A DNA stretch of 64,000 bases from Croceifilum oryzae (GCF_030814315.1 NZ_JAUSUV010000004.1:124001-188000); one strand, 5' to 3'; counted from the stretch's first letter, positions 1 through 9,242 are shown. A program made the numbers and translations. The notes: generated by a model from the letters alone, not told the origin.

Positions 1-831
1 CGTGGCTATCTATCTGGAGGGCTACATGGAGATCTCCAACAATACCAACGGGATCGTGTGATGAGCGCTTTCCGTAATAGTGAGATTGAATTACTTGTTG
101 CTACCGATGTAGCTGCACGTGGAATTGATGTGGGCAGTGTAACTCACGTGATTAACTTTGACATTCCGCAAGATGTAGAGAGCTATGTACACCGAATTGG
201 TCGTACGGGCCGTGCAGGTCGCGCGGGTGTTGCTTTAACTCTCGTAACCCCACGTGAGATGAAGCAATTACGTACGATTGAAGAGGAAACGGGTAACCGT
301 TTGAAATCAAAAGAGCTTCCTACTCTAGAAGAGATTGCTACCAAACAACAACAGACTTGGATGACCCAAATCGGAGAAGTGATCCAAGCGGAGACAGATC
401 TTAGCCTATTCGAAGAGATGTTAGGGCAATTGAGAGAGAAGTACTCCGCAGAGAAGGTAGCAGCAGCTGCGCTTTATCTGTCCTTCTCAGAGAGATTCTC
501 CAAAGGTCCTGATGCAGGGTACAATTTTGGAGAAACGGGCGCGTCACCAGGTATGGTTCGGTTCTTTATCAATGTGGGACGTAATGTAAATATGCGTCCG
601 CAAGAGTTGGCACAAGCTATTGCGGATCATGCAGGAATTGCCTTACGCCAGGTTGGACGAATTAATATCTATGACCGCTTCTCATTCGTAGAAGTGCCAG
701 AAGATGTAGCTCCATTTGTTTATGAAGCACTTCGTCAATCTAAAATCAACGGTGCGCGTGTCAATATGGAACCTGCTCGTCCGCGTACGAGTACTCCCCC
801 TACTACACGTACAGCCCCGCCTAGAGGATAA
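1..831 (+). CDS. DEAD-box ATP-dependent RNA helicase with DbpA-type C-terminal domain (5' end outside window)
   Basis: The reading frame is open from base 1, so this is the C-terminal part of a helicase that starts upstream. The visible protein begins inside RecA-like domain 2. It shows the [12 protein letters not shown] segment, [11 protein letters not shown] (motif VI) and a [13 protein letters not shown] stretch typical of DEAD-box enzymes. After a helical linker, the last ~80 residues ([10 protein letters not shown]...[11 protein letters not shown]) match the DbpA/DeaD RNA-binding fold, and a Pro/Thr/Arg-rich tail ends the protein. Known role of the family: ATP-driven unwinding of short RNA duplexes in ribosome assembly, cold adaptation or mRNA turnover. 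Whether it should be called CshA, DeaD or DbpA cannot be decided without the missing N-terminus. The gene is followed directly by a bidirectional terminator. Confidence 0.93.
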   Translation, partial: RGYLSGGLHGDLQQYQRDRVMSAFRNSEIELLVATDVAARGIDVGSVTHVINFDIPQDVESYVHRIGRTGRAGRAGVALTLVTPREMKQLRTIEEETGNRLKSKELPTLEEIATKQQQTWMTQIGEVIQAETDLSLFEEMLGQLREKYSAEKVAAAALYLSFSERFSKGPDAGYNFGETGASPGMVRFFINVGRNVNMRPQELAQAIADHAGIALRQVGRINIYDRFSFVEVPEDVAPFVYEALRQSKINGARVNMEPARPRTSTPPTTRTAPPRG

Positions 832-835
832 GCAT

Positions 836-870
836 AAAAAAGAACCATCCAAATAAGATGGTTCTTTTTT
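836..870. terminator. Bidirectional intrinsic terminator
   Basis: AGAACCATC (841-849) pairs with GATGGTTCT (857-865) and is followed by a T run. An A run on the other side lets it also end the minus-strand DUF59 gene that stops at 907. Confidence 0.85.
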
Positions 871-906
871 ATGGGTGAATATGGCATTTTTGATGAATCG
901 CAACGC

Positions 907-1221
907 CTAGTCTGCAATCCCAAGAGCAATCTTTGCATAGCGAGACATGCGGCTTTTGTCCCAAGGAGGATCATAGACGATGTTTACTTCTACATCTTGG
1001 ACATTGTTGACTTTCATAACTGCTTCGGTGACCATGCCGTGGATAGTGGCAGAGAGAGGGCATCCCATTGCAGTTAGTGTCATCGTGACGGTAACTTTTT
1101 GTTTGTCATCGATGTCCAGATTGTAGATCAGTCCGAGATTTACGATGTCGATATGAAGCTCTGGATCGAGTACGTTTTCTAATTCATCCAAAATGGCTTC
1201 TTTCATTGCGTCTTGATTCAA
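907..1221 (-). CDS. DUF59/MIP18-family metal-sulfur cluster assembly protein
   Basis: The ~104-residue protein has the family signature DPEL-x-DIVNLGLIY near the N-terminus and TLTAMGCPLS with the conserved cysteine in the middle. It ends with VYDPPWDKSRMS, the usual end of SufT/PaaD-like DUF59 proteins. Known role: helper in Fe-S cluster assembly or transfer, acting in the cytosol. Start choice: a TTG at 1221-1219 lies 8 nt after GGGAGG (complement of 1230-1235). The frame runs open to 1263 but an upstream start has no ribosome-binding site. The gene stands alone, convergent to the helicase and divergent from recA. Family membership is clear; the exact client protein is not. Confidence 0.88.
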   Translation of the reverse strand: MNQDAMKEAILDELENVLDPELHIDIVNLGLIYNLDIDDKQKVTVTMTLTAMGCPLSATIHGMVTEAVMKVNNVQDVEVNIVYDPPWDKSRMSRYAKIALGIAD

Positions 1222-1292
1222 GATAATAGCCTCCCATGCGATGTCGGTTTTTCCTTCTACCAATGTACCATAGCCAAACAGAAAACAAAAAA

Positions 1293-1306
1293 CGAATGGA
1301 TGTTCG
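1293..1306 (+). promoter_or_regulatory. LexA (SOS) box upstream of recA
   Basis: CGAATGGATGTTCG matches the Gram-positive LexA operator CGAAC-N4-GTTCG at 9 of 10 fixed positions. It lies 10 bp upstream of the recA -35 element. The inference is that recA is SOS-induced, as in Bacillus. Confidence 0.82.
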
Positions 1307-1316
1307 TAAAATAGTA

Positions 1317-1345
1317 TTGGCAGTAAATGAAAAACAAGGTATGAT
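1317..1345 (+). promoter_or_regulatory. Sigma-A-type promoter of recA
   Basis: TTGGCA (1317-1322) and TATGAT (1340-1345) are separated by 17 bp. This puts the transcription start near 1352, about 30 nt before the recA start codon. Confidence 0.7.
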
Positions 1346-1382
1346 AATACTAGTACATAAATGGACTAGAGGAGTGGGTGCA

Positions 1383-2495
1383 TTGTCAGATCGTCGTCAG
1401 GCTTTAGAAATCGCACTTAGACAAATTGAAAAACAATTCGGAAAAGGTTCCGTTATGCGCATGGGTGAAGAATCAGTTCCCCAAGTGGAGACAGCTTCAA
1501 CTGGAGCCCTCGCATTAGATATTGCACTGGGAATTGGTGGATTCCCTCGTGGAAGAATTATTGAAGTATACGGCCCAGAATCTTCAGGTAAGACGACGGT
1601 TGCTTTGCACGCGATTGCAGAAGTACAGAAAATGGGTGGACAAGCTGCATTTATTGACGCGGAACATGCACTAGATCCAGCTTATGCTCAAAAGCTAGGT
1701 GTAAATATTTCTGAGATGCTCTTATCTCAACCAGATACAGGGGAGCAAGCTTTGGAAATTGCGGAAGCGCTCGTTCGTAGTGGAGCTGTCGACGTGATTG
1801 TAATCGACTCCGTAGCAGCACTGGTTCCGAAGGCAGAGATTGAAGGGGAGATGGGAGATTCTCATGTAGGTCTTCAAGCTCGGTTGATGTCACAAGCACT
1901 TCGTAAACTTTCTGGAGCGATTAATAAATCGAAGACCATCGCGATCTTTATTAACCAGATTCGTGAAAAAGTAGGAGTTATGTTTGGAAATCCTGAGGTT
2001 ACTCCAGGCGGTCGTGCGTTAAAGTTCTACTCGAGTGTTCGGCTCGAAGTGCGTCGTGCTGAAACAATTAAGCAAGGTACGGACATGGTAGGAAACCGTA
2101 CGAAGATTAAAGTAGTAAAAAACAAAGTAGCTCCTCCATTTAAAACGGCTGAAGTAGATATTATGTTCGGAGAAGGAATTTCTCGTGAAGGTAGTGCGCT
2201 GGATATTGCTACCGAATTAGATATTGTGAATAAGAGTGGTGCTTGGTACTCCTTTGAAGGGGAACGTTTAGGACAAGGTCGTGAAAATGCAAAGTTATTC
2301 TTAAAAGAGAACCCTGCATTATTTATCGAGATCGAAAATCGAATTCGTACCCATTATGAGTTACCACTTGCACAGGTACCAGCTCCGGCAGTAGAGGAAA
2401 AAAGTGAGCCGCGTGGTCGTAAAGCAAAAGAACAAGTAGATTCTGATCCGATTATAACGGCAGCTCTAGCAGCAGGTCTTGACCAAGAAGATTAA
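1383..2495 (+). CDS. recA: Recombinase RecA
   Basis: RecA is the ATP-dependent strand-exchange recombinase and the co-protease for LexA. The protein is 370 residues, a normal length. It has the N-terminal helix ([11 protein letters not shown]), Walker A GPESSGKT at about residues 64-71, the [15 protein letters not shown] Walker B region, the DNA-binding loop region [10 protein letters not shown], and [17 protein letters not shown]. An acidic tail follows. No intein interrupts it. Start choice: a TTG at 1383 preceded by GAGGAG with 8 nt spacing gives the canonical N-terminus; the open frame extends upstream to 1236 but that part overlaps the promoter. recX follows after 11 bp, probably in the same transcript. 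A LexA box and promoter lie just upstream. Confidence 0.98.
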   Translation: MSDRRQALEIALRQIEKQFGKGSVMRMGEESVPQVETASTGALALDIALGIGGFPRGRIIEVYGPESSGKTTVALHAIAEVQKMGGQAAFIDAEHALDPAYAQKLGVNISEMLLSQPDTGEQALEIAEALVRSGAVDVIVIDSVAALVPKAEIEGEMGDSHVGLQARLMSQALRKLSGAINKSKTIAIFINQIREKVGVMFGNPEVTPGGRALKFYSSVRLEVRRAETIKQGTDMVGNRTKIKVVKNKVAPPFKTAEVDIMFGEGISREGSALDIATELDIVNKSGAWYSFEGERLGQGRENAKLFLKENPALFIEIENRIRTHYELPLAQVPAPAVEEKSEPRGRKAKEQVDSDPIITAALAAGLDQED

Positions 2496-2506
2496 AAAAA
2501 GGGCGG

Positions 2507-3172
2507 GTGAAGAAAGTGAGTTCGAATATCACCCGGATCGAAAAGGAATCGGCATTGGGCAGACGCTATCACATTTATGTGGATGGAGAGTTTGCGCTCT
2601 CTATCCACGAGGATGTGTTAGTCAAATTCCGACTACATAAAGGGATGGATGTAGGTGAAGCTGATTGCCAGCACTGGTTGCTTGCTGAGGAACAGAATCG
2701 TGCTCGTCAAATCGCCTTTAAGTATATAGGCTTTCGTCCACGTACGGTTTACCAAGTTCACCAACACCTCCTAGAAAAAGGATTTTCTCTTGAGCATATC
2801 CAAGCAGTTACAGAAGAATTGGTGCAGCAAGGTTACCTCAATGACGGTCAGTATGCTGTAGCGTGGGTCGAGGAACGGCAGAGACTGAAGGGCTTGGGGT
2901 CTACTCGACTACGTCAAGAATTAAAGCAAAAAGGTGTGGCGGATCATTGGATTGACAAGGCACTATCCTACATTGAACAAGATGAAGAGCGCCAACTGGC
3001 AATGACCCTTGCCGAGAGGCGCTATTCTCGTATCCAAGACGACCTTTGGCCAAAAGTAGAACGGAAACTAGGGCAATACCTAATGAGACGTGGTTTTTCT
3101 GCAGATATTGTCTACCCGATTTTAAAACATTTTCGGTCCATTCATCGTTACGAAAAGGGGGATCGTTTGTGA
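2507..3172 (+). CDS. recX: Regulatory protein RecX
   Basis: RecX binds RecA filaments and modulates their activity. The 221-residue protein has the tandem three-helix repeats of the family. Typical segments are RARQIAFKYIGFRPRT, LVQQGYLNDGQYAVAWVEER and LGSTRLRQELKQKGV. It follows recA by 11 bp, the usual order. The start is a GTG at 2507; a second GTG at 2516 lies closer to the ideal distance from GGTGA and is an alternative. The stop codon overlaps the next gene by 4 bp (GTGA, 3169-3172), which implies translational coupling with the SbcD-like gene. Confidence 0.93.
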   Translation: MKKVSSNITRIEKESALGRRYHIYVDGEFALSIHEDVLVKFRLHKGMDVGEADCQHWLLAEEQNRARQIAFKYIGFRPRTVYQVHQHLLEKGFSLEHIQAVTEELVQQGYLNDGQYAVAWVEERQRLKGLGSTRLRQELKQKGVADHWIDKALSYIEQDEERQLAMTLAERRYSRIQDDLWPKVERKLGQYLMRRGFSADIVYPILKHFRSIHRYEKGDRL

Positions 3173-4158
3173 AGATACTCTATTTTACGGATACCCACAT
3201 TCGCGGGAATTCACCCCGAAGTCGGAAGGATGATTTTCCATCCACAATCCGTAGAAAAATGGAAGAGATTATCGAACTTGCCAGTGTACATCAAGTAGAT
3301 TATGTATTACATGGTGGAGATGTATTTGATCATCCTAATCTATCTCCAGCGGTGGTGGGGGATTTTGCCAGTTTGTTTCGAGGCTTTGGAGTGCCAGTCT
3401 ATGCGATTGCAGGAAATCACGATGTATATGCTCATAATCCGATTACGCTTCCACGTACGATGCTAGGATTGTTGGATGCGTTTGGAACATTGCAACTGGT
3501 GCACGAAGGAAATCGTATCAAACTAGAGAAAGATGGCATCGTGGTACAACTTAGTGGCCAGCCTTTCCATTATGATTTAGATAAACGCGACATTACCCTT
3601 GATTATGCGGTCAAAAATGAGATGGATGCTCATTTTTGTATTCATATGGTGCATAGTATGTTGGTTGATCGACCGTTGCCCGATAGTGTGGCTCATACGT
3701 TGATTTCTCAATTATGGGAGTTAGACAGCGATGTGGATGTTGTTTTGACAGGGCATTATCATGCAGGATTTCCGGTTCAGCATCGGGAAGGAAGATATGT
3801 GTTAAACCCAGGGGCGATTGCAAGGGTAAATAATCATTTATCTGAGATGCGACGAATCCCTCAAGTGGTATTGCTTACACTAACAGACTGTGTTGATGTT
3901 ACCGTGATCCCACTCACTTCTGCACAATCAGGTGAGGAGATCCTAGATCGGAGTCATATTGAAAAAGCACGGTATCAGGAAGAGCGCTGGGCGGAGTTTA
4001 CGAGACAAGTAGATGCTGCGTTGGAGTTAAAGACATTAAATGTGGATACGATTATTGAAACGATTGCGGAGAACGATCAAATTCAGGAACAGGTAAGGTT
4101 GGATGCCTTACGAAGAATTAGTAAAGCAAAAGAGATGCGGGGAGGAGAGGGAGCGTGA
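3169..4158 (+). CDS. SbcD/Mre11-like DNA repair exonuclease (calcineurin-like phosphoesterase)
   Basis: The 329-residue protein carries all metallophosphoesterase motifs of the Mre11/SbcD nucleases: FTDTH near the N-terminus, GGDVFD, AGNHD, HMVH and GHYHAG. It is therefore predicted to be a Mn-dependent nuclease working with a Rad50/SbcC ATPase, which is supplied by the next three genes. The start GTG (3169) overlaps the recX stop and is preceded by AAGGGGG; the frame is open upstream but within recX. The stop overlaps the next start by 4 bp (GTGA, 4155-4158). It is shorter than E. coli SbcD (about 400 aa), so the C-terminal capping region is reduced. Confidence 0.9.
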   Translation: MKILYFTDTHIRGNSPRSRKDDFPSTIRRKMEEIIELASVHQVDYVLHGGDVFDHPNLSPAVVGDFASLFRGFGVPVYAIAGNHDVYAHNPITLPRTMLGLLDAFGTLQLVHEGNRIKLEKDGIVVQLSGQPFHYDLDKRDITLDYAVKNEMDAHFCIHMVHSMLVDRPLPDSVAHTLISQLWELDSDVDVVLTGHYHAGFPVQHREGRYVLNPGAIARVNNHLSEMRRIPQVVLLTLTDCVDVTVIPLTSAQSGEEILDRSHIEKARYQEERWAEFTRQVDAALELKTLNVDTIIETIAENDQIQEQVRLDALRRISKAKEMRGGEGA

Positions 4159-5630
4159 AACAATTTCGGAAGCTAGAGATCCATAACTTTCAATCTCATG
4201 AGCATACGGTCGTACAACTCTCTCCTGGTTTAAACGTGTTTGTAGGTGCATCTGATAATGGAAAGAGTGCTATTTTACGAGCGCTTCGTTGGGTGTTGTT
4301 TAATGTTCCTCGTGGGGCTGATTATATTCGGACAGGAACAACCAAATGTCAAGTAACTCTTACGATGGACGATGGAACGGAGATTGAACGGATCCGTAGT
4401 ACCGGCTCGATTAATCGATATCTCTTACGTAAGCCGGATGAACAAGAGATGATTTTTGAAGGGTTTGGTTCAGAAGTTCCACATGAAATCACAGAAATTC
4501 ATCAGATGACACCTGTGAAACTAGATGTTGCGCAAGAGATTCTTCTTCAGTTTGGTAGCCAATTAGAAGGGCCTTTTCTGCTTTCTGAATCTCCTGGAAC
4601 AAAGGCAAAAATGTTAGGCTTTATCAGTGGTGCTCAGATCATTGATGTAGCTTTAAAACAGGCAAATAGTGACAAAAAGTTGGTTTTAGAAGAAGGAAGA
4701 AGAACAGAGCGAAACAAGCAATCCCTATTGGAACAGTTGAAGCCCTATGAGAATCTAGTAGATTTGCGTCGCCAACTAGATGAGAGTAAGAAGAAGATTG
4801 CTAGAATCAAAGAATTACAACATAGGCTCCAGCAACTTCGAAAGACAGCTCATCTCTATACAGAGATGAAACAGGAACAGGCGTATTGGGCTGGAGTACT
4901 AGAGTCTTTATCACAGCTCCCTTATGCTGAGATGAAAAAAGCAGAGTTAGAGATGATGGCTTTTCAGCAGATACAACTACAACAAAGATTAACTAGGTGG
5001 AAGAATCATCAAAGTGAAAAACGCCAGTGCCAGCAACAACTTATCCATCTTGAAAAATCCCCAGAGGCAGAAGCACGTTTGGCCCAGCTTATGGATTTGT
5101 CTATTCGATTCAAACTGCTTTTCCGTCTATATCATAACTACGAGAGTGTAAGATCCGAACAAGCACAAACGTTACAGGTTTTACAGAGGAACCAGAATCT
5201 TGGAGAAGCCGCAGAACGCTTTCAGCAGATGATTCATGAAAATGAGAAAAAGGCTCAACTGGACCACAGATGGAAAATCTATCAATCTGTTTACTCTCAA
5301 AAACAGCAGCAACTAGCCGTTTTAACAAAAACAGAGGCGATTGATCGGGTCTATCGGGTTTTATTACCTAAATTGGAAACACACAAAACGCAAATGGAAT
5401 TATATCGCGAACAACAATCAAAATACGTTTACCTTCATCAGAGAGTGATGAAAGGTCGAAAATATTGCAAAGATCAAGAAGAAGAGATTAAACATTTAAC
5501 TGAAGAATACGTAAGGTTACTTCAAGTAAATAAGAAGTGTCCAACATGTGGTTCCCAAATTCATGGGGATGTACTGGAACATCTAATGAGCGAATTAGGA
5601 GGCGATGTATATGCTACAACTGGAAGATAA
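4155..5630 (+). CDS. SbcC/Rad50-like ATPase, N-terminal half ending at the zinc hook
   Basis: The 491-residue protein starts with an ABC-type ATPase N-lobe: FRKLEIHNFQSHEHT, then Walker A GASDNGKS at residues 31-38. A long coiled coil (about 180-460, rich in Q, K, E and L) follows. It ends shortly after a CPTC zinc-hook motif at residues 462-465. There is no signature motif or Walker B here; these are encoded by the gene at 5854. In a normal SbcC/Rad50 the hook lies in the middle of one chain, so this gene is the first part of a naturally split protein. It starts with GTG in a 4-bp overlap with the SbcD-like gene, and its last 20 bp overlap the next gene. The predicted role is the ATPase clamp of an Mre11-Rad50-type complex. 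Confidence 0.9.
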   Translation: MKQFRKLEIHNFQSHEHTVVQLSPGLNVFVGASDNGKSAILRALRWVLFNVPRGADYIRTGTTKCQVTLTMDDGTEIERIRSTGSINRYLLRKPDEQEMIFEGFGSEVPHEITEIHQMTPVKLDVAQEILLQFGSQLEGPFLLSESPGTKAKMLGFISGAQIIDVALKQANSDKKLVLEEGRRTERNKQSLLEQLKPYENLVDLRRQLDESKKKIARIKELQHRLQQLRKTAHLYTEMKQEQAYWAGVLESLSQLPYAEMKKAELEMMAFQQIQLQQRLTRWKNHQSEKRQCQQQLIHLEKSPEAEARLAQLMDLSIRFKLLFRLYHNYESVRSEQAQTLQVLQRNQNLGEAAERFQQMIHENEKKAQLDHRWKIYQSVYSQKQQQLAVLTKTEAIDRVYRVLLPKLETHKTQMELYREQQSKYVYLHQRVMKGRKYCKDQEEEIKHLTEEYVRLLQVNKKCPTCGSQIHGDVLEHLMSELGGDVYATTGR

Positions 5631-5853
5631 GATGAAAGAGCTAAAGGTCCGAATTGAAGCGGCTAGAGAGCAGAGAACACGGGCAGAGGGGAAATTAGAG
5701 AATCTAGAGAAGCAAGAGGCGGAATTGTTAAACGAGTTAGAGCAGTTAGGGGTAAAACCGGAAGAGCTAGAAGAGGAGATAGGACGTCTAGAGAGAGAGA
5801 TTCAAAGAGGAATCCAGGAAGTAAATGATCTCCTGCCTAAGGAGCTGGCTTAG
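5611..5853 (+). CDS. Small coiled-coil protein, middle piece of the split SbcC/Rad50
   Basis: This 80-residue protein is almost entirely charged heptads (for example ARREQ-type and LEEEIGRLEREIQRG stretches) and has no catalytic motif. It sits between the zinc-hook-bearing N-half and the C-terminal ATPase lobe, exactly where the descending coil of SbcC would be encoded. Its start, ATG 5611, has a strong AGGAGG (5597-5602) with 8 nt spacing inside the end of the previous gene; ATG 5605 is too close to it. Its stop TAG abuts the ATG of the next gene (TAGATG). The inference is that it forms part of the coil by pairing with the neighbouring subunits. On sequence alone it would be annotated as hypothetical. 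Confidence 0.8.
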   Translation: MLQLEDKMKELKVRIEAAREQRTRAEGKLENLEKQEAELLNELEQLGVKPEELEEEIGRLEREIQRGIQEVNDLLPKELA

Positions 5854-6516
5854 ATGGATACAGATTTCTCTCTAGAAGCTCTGGAGAAAATAGTAGGGAA
5901 ATACGAAACAGAGTGGTCTGAAAGGAAAGGGAAACAAGACCTTCTTTTAGAACAGCTTCATGAAGTGGAAAAGGATTGGCAGCTTTATCAAGAGGAAAAA
6001 GAATTACTCGATCAAGTTCGAATTCTGTTCCAAAAAGCTTCTGATTACGCTAGACAACAAGCAAAAGCACAACTAGAGTTATTGGTAACAAGGGCACTAC
6101 AAATGGTATTTGGCCCCGCATTTTCTTTTGTCATTGAATTGTCGGAAGCTGGCAAAAATCCAAGTGCGGAGTTTTTTGTTGTAACCGATTGGGATGGAAT
6201 GCAGGTAAAAAACAAACCTCAAGACTCACGCGGGGGAGGAATTGTTGATATTATTTCTCTTGCTTTGCGAATTGCACTCATTACTACCATTCAACCTCGT
6301 GTGGAAGGACCGTTAATTTTAGATGAACCTGGCAAACATGTAAGTAAGGACTATGTCGTTCCCATGGTTCAATTTCTTCAACTCATTTCACAAACATATG
6401 GGAGACAAATTATCCTTGTTACCCATAATAGTGATTTGACCGAATCTGCCGACCAAGTCTATGAAGTACGACTAAATGGAGGGAAGTCGGAGCTAGTCCT
6501 TCTTACCTCTCCTTGA
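5854..6516 (+). CDS. SbcC/Rad50-like ATPase, C-terminal lobe
   Basis: The 220-residue protein begins with a short coiled coil (about 5-85). It then shows the C-terminal half of an SMC/Rad50 ATPase: signature-like DSRGGGIVDI at about 124-133, Walker B LILDEP at 154-159 and the H-loop region ILVTHNSDL at 187-195. It lacks Walker A, which is in the gene at 4155, so the two products should assemble to make a working ATPase. A good AAGGAG (5839-5844) lies 9 nt before its ATG. This supports separate translation rather than a recent frameshift. It is the last gene of the recA-recX-nuclease-ATPase block. Confidence 0.88.
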   Translation: MDTDFSLEALEKIVGKYETEWSERKGKQDLLLEQLHEVEKDWQLYQEEKELLDQVRILFQKASDYARQQAKAQLELLVTRALQMVFGPAFSFVIELSEAGKNPSAEFFVVTDWDGMQVKNKPQDSRGGGIVDIISLALRIALITTIQPRVEGPLILDEPGKHVSKDYVVPMVQFLQLISQTYGRQIILVTHNSDLTESADQVYEVRLNGGKSELVLLTSP

Positions 6517-6743
6517 CAATGGTAATTTATAAATACTAAAATCAAGTTATATCTTTTTCAGAGGAATGACTTTGAAAAAGATGCATGTGGTTCCAAGAGT
6601 TCCTATGATGATGCATATGAAACGATCAATTTGCTGGGTATCCAGCCTAACTTGGTAAAGAGCAAACAACAAAGGGACGAGCTTAATGGACCGAAATGAA
6701 TCGGTCTTGTTTTTTAATAAAAGAAAAGAGGAGGTGAAAGCGG
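6517..6743. other. Intergenic stretch between the SbcC-like gene and rny
   Basis: About 230 bases hold a terminator-like hairpin (6689-6715) and the rny ribosome-binding site. The plus strand is readable without stops for about 50 codons, ending in a TGA at 6698-6700, but has no credible start or ribosome-binding site. It may be a gene relic; no family was recognised. Confidence 0.4.
6689..6715 (+). terminator. Intrinsic terminator upstream of rny
   Basis: GACCGA (6689-6694) and TCGGTC (6701-6706) form a short stem followed by TTGTTTTTT. It probably ends the DNA-repair operon. Confidence 0.65.
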
Positions 6744-8282
6744 ATGCAATTGGAATCCATCATTCTGCTTTTAGCCTCACTATTAGCAGGGTTTGGAGTA
6801 GGCTACTGGATTCGGAAAATGACTGCGGAAGCTCGCATTGGAAGTGCTGAGAAAGAAGCGCAGGCAATTGTTGAAAAGGCGCATCAAAATGCGGAAGCAG
6901 CCAAAAAAGAAAAGATTTTTGAGGCACGGGATGAAGCCCACCAACTTCGGATGGATGTAGAAAAAGAAATTCGTGAACAACGAAACGAATTACAACGCTT
7001 TGAACGGCGTCTTGCACAGAAAGAAGAAACACTCGAACGAAAACAACATGGTGTAGAGCGTCGTGAGGAAGCTCAAGCGAGTAAGGAACGCCAACTAGAA
7101 GCACGAGTAGAGCAAATCGAAGATCTTTATCAAAAACAAGTTCGTGAGATGGAACGGATTTCTAATTTGACTACAGACGAAGCAAGACAGTTGATCCTAA
7201 CTAGAGTAGAGAACGAGATGCGTCATGAAACAGCTCAAATCGTGAAGGATATGGAGCAACAAGCTCTAGAAGAAGGAGATAAGCGCGCTCGTAATATCTT
7301 ATCTCTTTGTATCCAGCGTTGTGCTGCAGATCATGTGGCGGAAACAACAGTGTCTGTGGTTACCTTACCGAATGACGAGATGAAGGGACGAATCATTGGT
7401 CGTGAAGGGCGTAATATCCGTACTTTAGAAACATTGACGGGTATTGACCTCATTATTGATGATACGCCTGAAGCGGTTATTCTGTCTGGTTTTGATCCAA
7501 TTCGTCGTGAAGTAGCTCGAGTTGCACTCGAAAAACTCGTAGCGGATGGTCGAATCCATCCAGCTCGCATTGAAGAGATGGTGGAGAAATCCCGCCGCGA
7601 CGTGGATGAACGCATTCGAGAATACGGAGAGCAAGCTACTTTTGAGACGGGTGTTCATGGAATCCACCCAGATTTGATCAAGATTGTAGGTCGATTGAAA
7701 TTCCGTACAAGTTATGGACAAAATGTCTTGAAACATTCGATGGAAGTGGCACATCTCTGTGGATTGCTAGCAGCCGAACTAGGTGAAGATATTCATTTAG
7801 CGAAACGTGCAGGTCTCTTGCATGATATCGGGAAAGCAATTGACCATGAAGTGGAAGGTTCTCATGTAGAAATTGGTGTAGAATTAGCCAAGAAGTACAG
7901 TGAACATCCAGTCGTGATCAATAGTATTGCTTCCCATCATGGCGATTGTGAGGCTGAAAGTGTAATTGCTGTGTTAGTACGTGCGGCTGATGCACTATCG
8001 GCAGCTCGTCCTGGAGCACGCCGTGAGACGTTAGAAGCTTATATCAAGCGACTAGAGAAACTAGAAGAGATCTGTGAGTCGTTTGAAGGTGTCGAAAAAT
8101 CGTATGCTATTCAAGCAGGACGTGAATGTCGTATCATTGTCCGACCAGAAGAAGTGGATGACGTAGAGGCAAGTCGTCTTGCACGTGAGATTACGAAGCA
8201 GATTGAGAGTCAACTGGACTACCCAGGGCAAATCAAGGTGACGGTAATCCGTGAAACAAGATCAGTAGAGTATGCAAAATAA
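6744..8282 (+). CDS. rny: Ribonuclease Y
   Basis: RNase Y is the membrane-anchored endoribonuclease that starts bulk mRNA decay in Firmicutes. The 512-residue protein has the expected order. An N-terminal membrane helix spans residues 4-24, and a long charged coiled coil about 30-175. The KH domain has [10 protein letters not shown] at 215-224. An HD domain with the catalytic His-Asp pair at 360-361 ([12 protein letters not shown]) follows, then SHHGD. The start ATG has a GAGGAGGTG ribosome-binding site. Length and order agree with B. subtilis YmdA/Rny. ymdB follows, separated by a weak terminator, as in Bacillus. Confidence 0.98.
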   Translation: MQLESIILLLASLLAGFGVGYWIRKMTAEARIGSAEKEAQAIVEKAHQNAEAAKKEKIFEARDEAHQLRMDVEKEIREQRNELQRFERRLAQKEETLERKQHGVERREEAQASKERQLEARVEQIEDLYQKQVREMERISNLTTDEARQLILTRVENEMRHETAQIVKDMEQQALEEGDKRARNILSLCIQRCAADHVAETTVSVVTLPNDEMKGRIIGREGRNIRTLETLTGIDLIIDDTPEAVILSGFDPIRREVARVALEKLVADGRIHPARIEEMVEKSRRDVDERIREYGEQATFETGVHGIHPDLIKIVGRLKFRTSYGQNVLKHSMEVAHLCGLLAAELGEDIHLAKRAGLLHDIGKAIDHEVEGSHVEIGVELAKKYSEHPVVINSIASHHGDCEAESVIAVLVRAADALSAARPGARRETLEAYIKRLEKLEEICESFEGVEKSYAIQAGRECRIIVRPEEVDDVEASRLAREITKQIESQLDYPGQIKVTVIRETRSVEYAK

Positions 8283-8312
8283 AGTGGCTGGAACGCCGCT
8301 TTATTTTTTTTA
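8281..8312 (+). terminator. Intrinsic terminator after rny
   Basis: AAAGTGGC (8281-8288) pairs with GCCGCTTT (8295-8302, one G-U pair), followed by a long T run. Confidence 0.75.
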
Positions 8313-8351
8313 AGTCCATTTTTACATGAGGTTGGAGGAAATATTAAATTT

Positions 8352-9152
8352 ATGAGAATTTTAATGATAGGAGATATCGTGGGCCGGCTTGGTCGACAAA
8401 CTCTCCAAACGTACGTACCACAGTTAAAAAGCGCATATCAACCTGATGTGATCGTTGTAAATGCGGAAAACGCAGCGAATAACGGGAGAGGGGTCACGAA
8501 AGAGATCGTTCGAGAGTTTCGATCACTCGGGGTGCATTGTTTAACATTAGGCAATCATACATGGGGACAGTCTGAGATCTTTGATTTTATCGAAGAAGAG
8601 GAACATCTAGTACGACCTGCTAACTATCCTGAAGGAACACCTGGTAAAGGCTTTACCACTCTTTCGACTCCGAAAGGGAAAGTTACGGTTATGAATCTGA
8701 TGGGACGTAGTTTTATGTCTCCGCTCACTTTGGACTGCCCGATGAAAAGTTTTGAAAAAATGTACAAACAAATATCTGCTGGACACTATATTTTGGTCGA
8801 TTTTCATGCTGAAACTACCTCGGAGAAACAATCTTTTGCGTGGTTTGTAGATGGAAAGGCATCTGCGGTGATTGGCACGCATACACATGTACAAACAGCA
8901 GATGAACGAATCCTTCCTAAAGGTACAGCCTATTTAACAGATGTGGGAATGGTGGGCCCTTATGATGGAATTATTGGAATGGAACGCGAGTTAGTTATTC
9001 GTCGTTATCTCACTCAATTACCCGTTCGTTTCGAAGTGGCTGATGGTAGGTTTCAGTTAAATGCTGTTCTTCTTGATTTTGATACTTCGACTAAAAAGGC
9101 TAGACGAATTAAAAGGATTCGAATTGACGAAGACACACCATGGTTTCAATAA
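8352..9152 (+). CDS. ymdB: YmdB-family metallophosphoesterase (cyclic-nucleotide phosphodiesterase)
   Basis: The 266-residue protein is the length of Bacillus YmdB, a phosphodiesterase that controls the switch between motility and biofilm formation. Metal-binding motifs are visible: IGDIVG with Asp8, NAEN with Glu39, GNHTW at 67-71, VDFHAE and GTHTHVQTAD. A GGAGGAAAT ribosome-binding site lies upstream of ATG 8352. Its location between rny and spoVS is the conserved Bacillales order, which supports the assignment. It is predicted to act in the cytosol. Confidence 0.95.
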   Translation: MRILMIGDIVGRLGRQTLQTYVPQLKSAYQPDVIVVNAENAANNGRGVTKEIVREFRSLGVHCLTLGNHTWGQSEIFDFIEEEEHLVRPANYPEGTPGKGFTTLSTPKGKVTVMNLMGRSFMSPLTLDCPMKSFEKMYKQISAGHYILVDFHAETTSEKQSFAWFVDGKASAVIGTHTHVQTADERILPKGTAYLTDVGMVGPYDGIIGMERELVIRRYLTQLPVRFEVADGRFQLNAVLLDFDTSTKKARRIKRIRIDEDTPWFQ

Positions 9153-9213
9153 TGTCTTCGGTAGTTTTCGAATAAAATTCTTTCTGATTTTTCATTTCTA
9201 TCTACATTTTTAA

Positions 9214-9242
9214 GAAGGAATTTTTAAAACTTAGTCGAATAT
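9214..9242 (+). promoter_or_regulatory. Sigma-H-type promoter of spoVS
   Basis: The -35 (9214-9222) fits RnAGGAWWW and the -10 (9234-9242) fits RnnGAATWW, with exactly 11 bp between. This is a full match to the consensus as I know it. spoVS is sigma-H controlled in B. subtilis. Confidence 0.75.

Noticed and set aside
1383-2495. Intein or insertion in recA
   Set aside because: The RecA sequence is continuous and of normal length.
5605-5854. The SbcC-like gene broken by sequencing errors
   Set aside because: Both internal starts have strong Shine-Dalgarno sequences with proper spacing, and the coding junctions are compact, so separate genes fit better. It stays possible and is listed as a refuting test.
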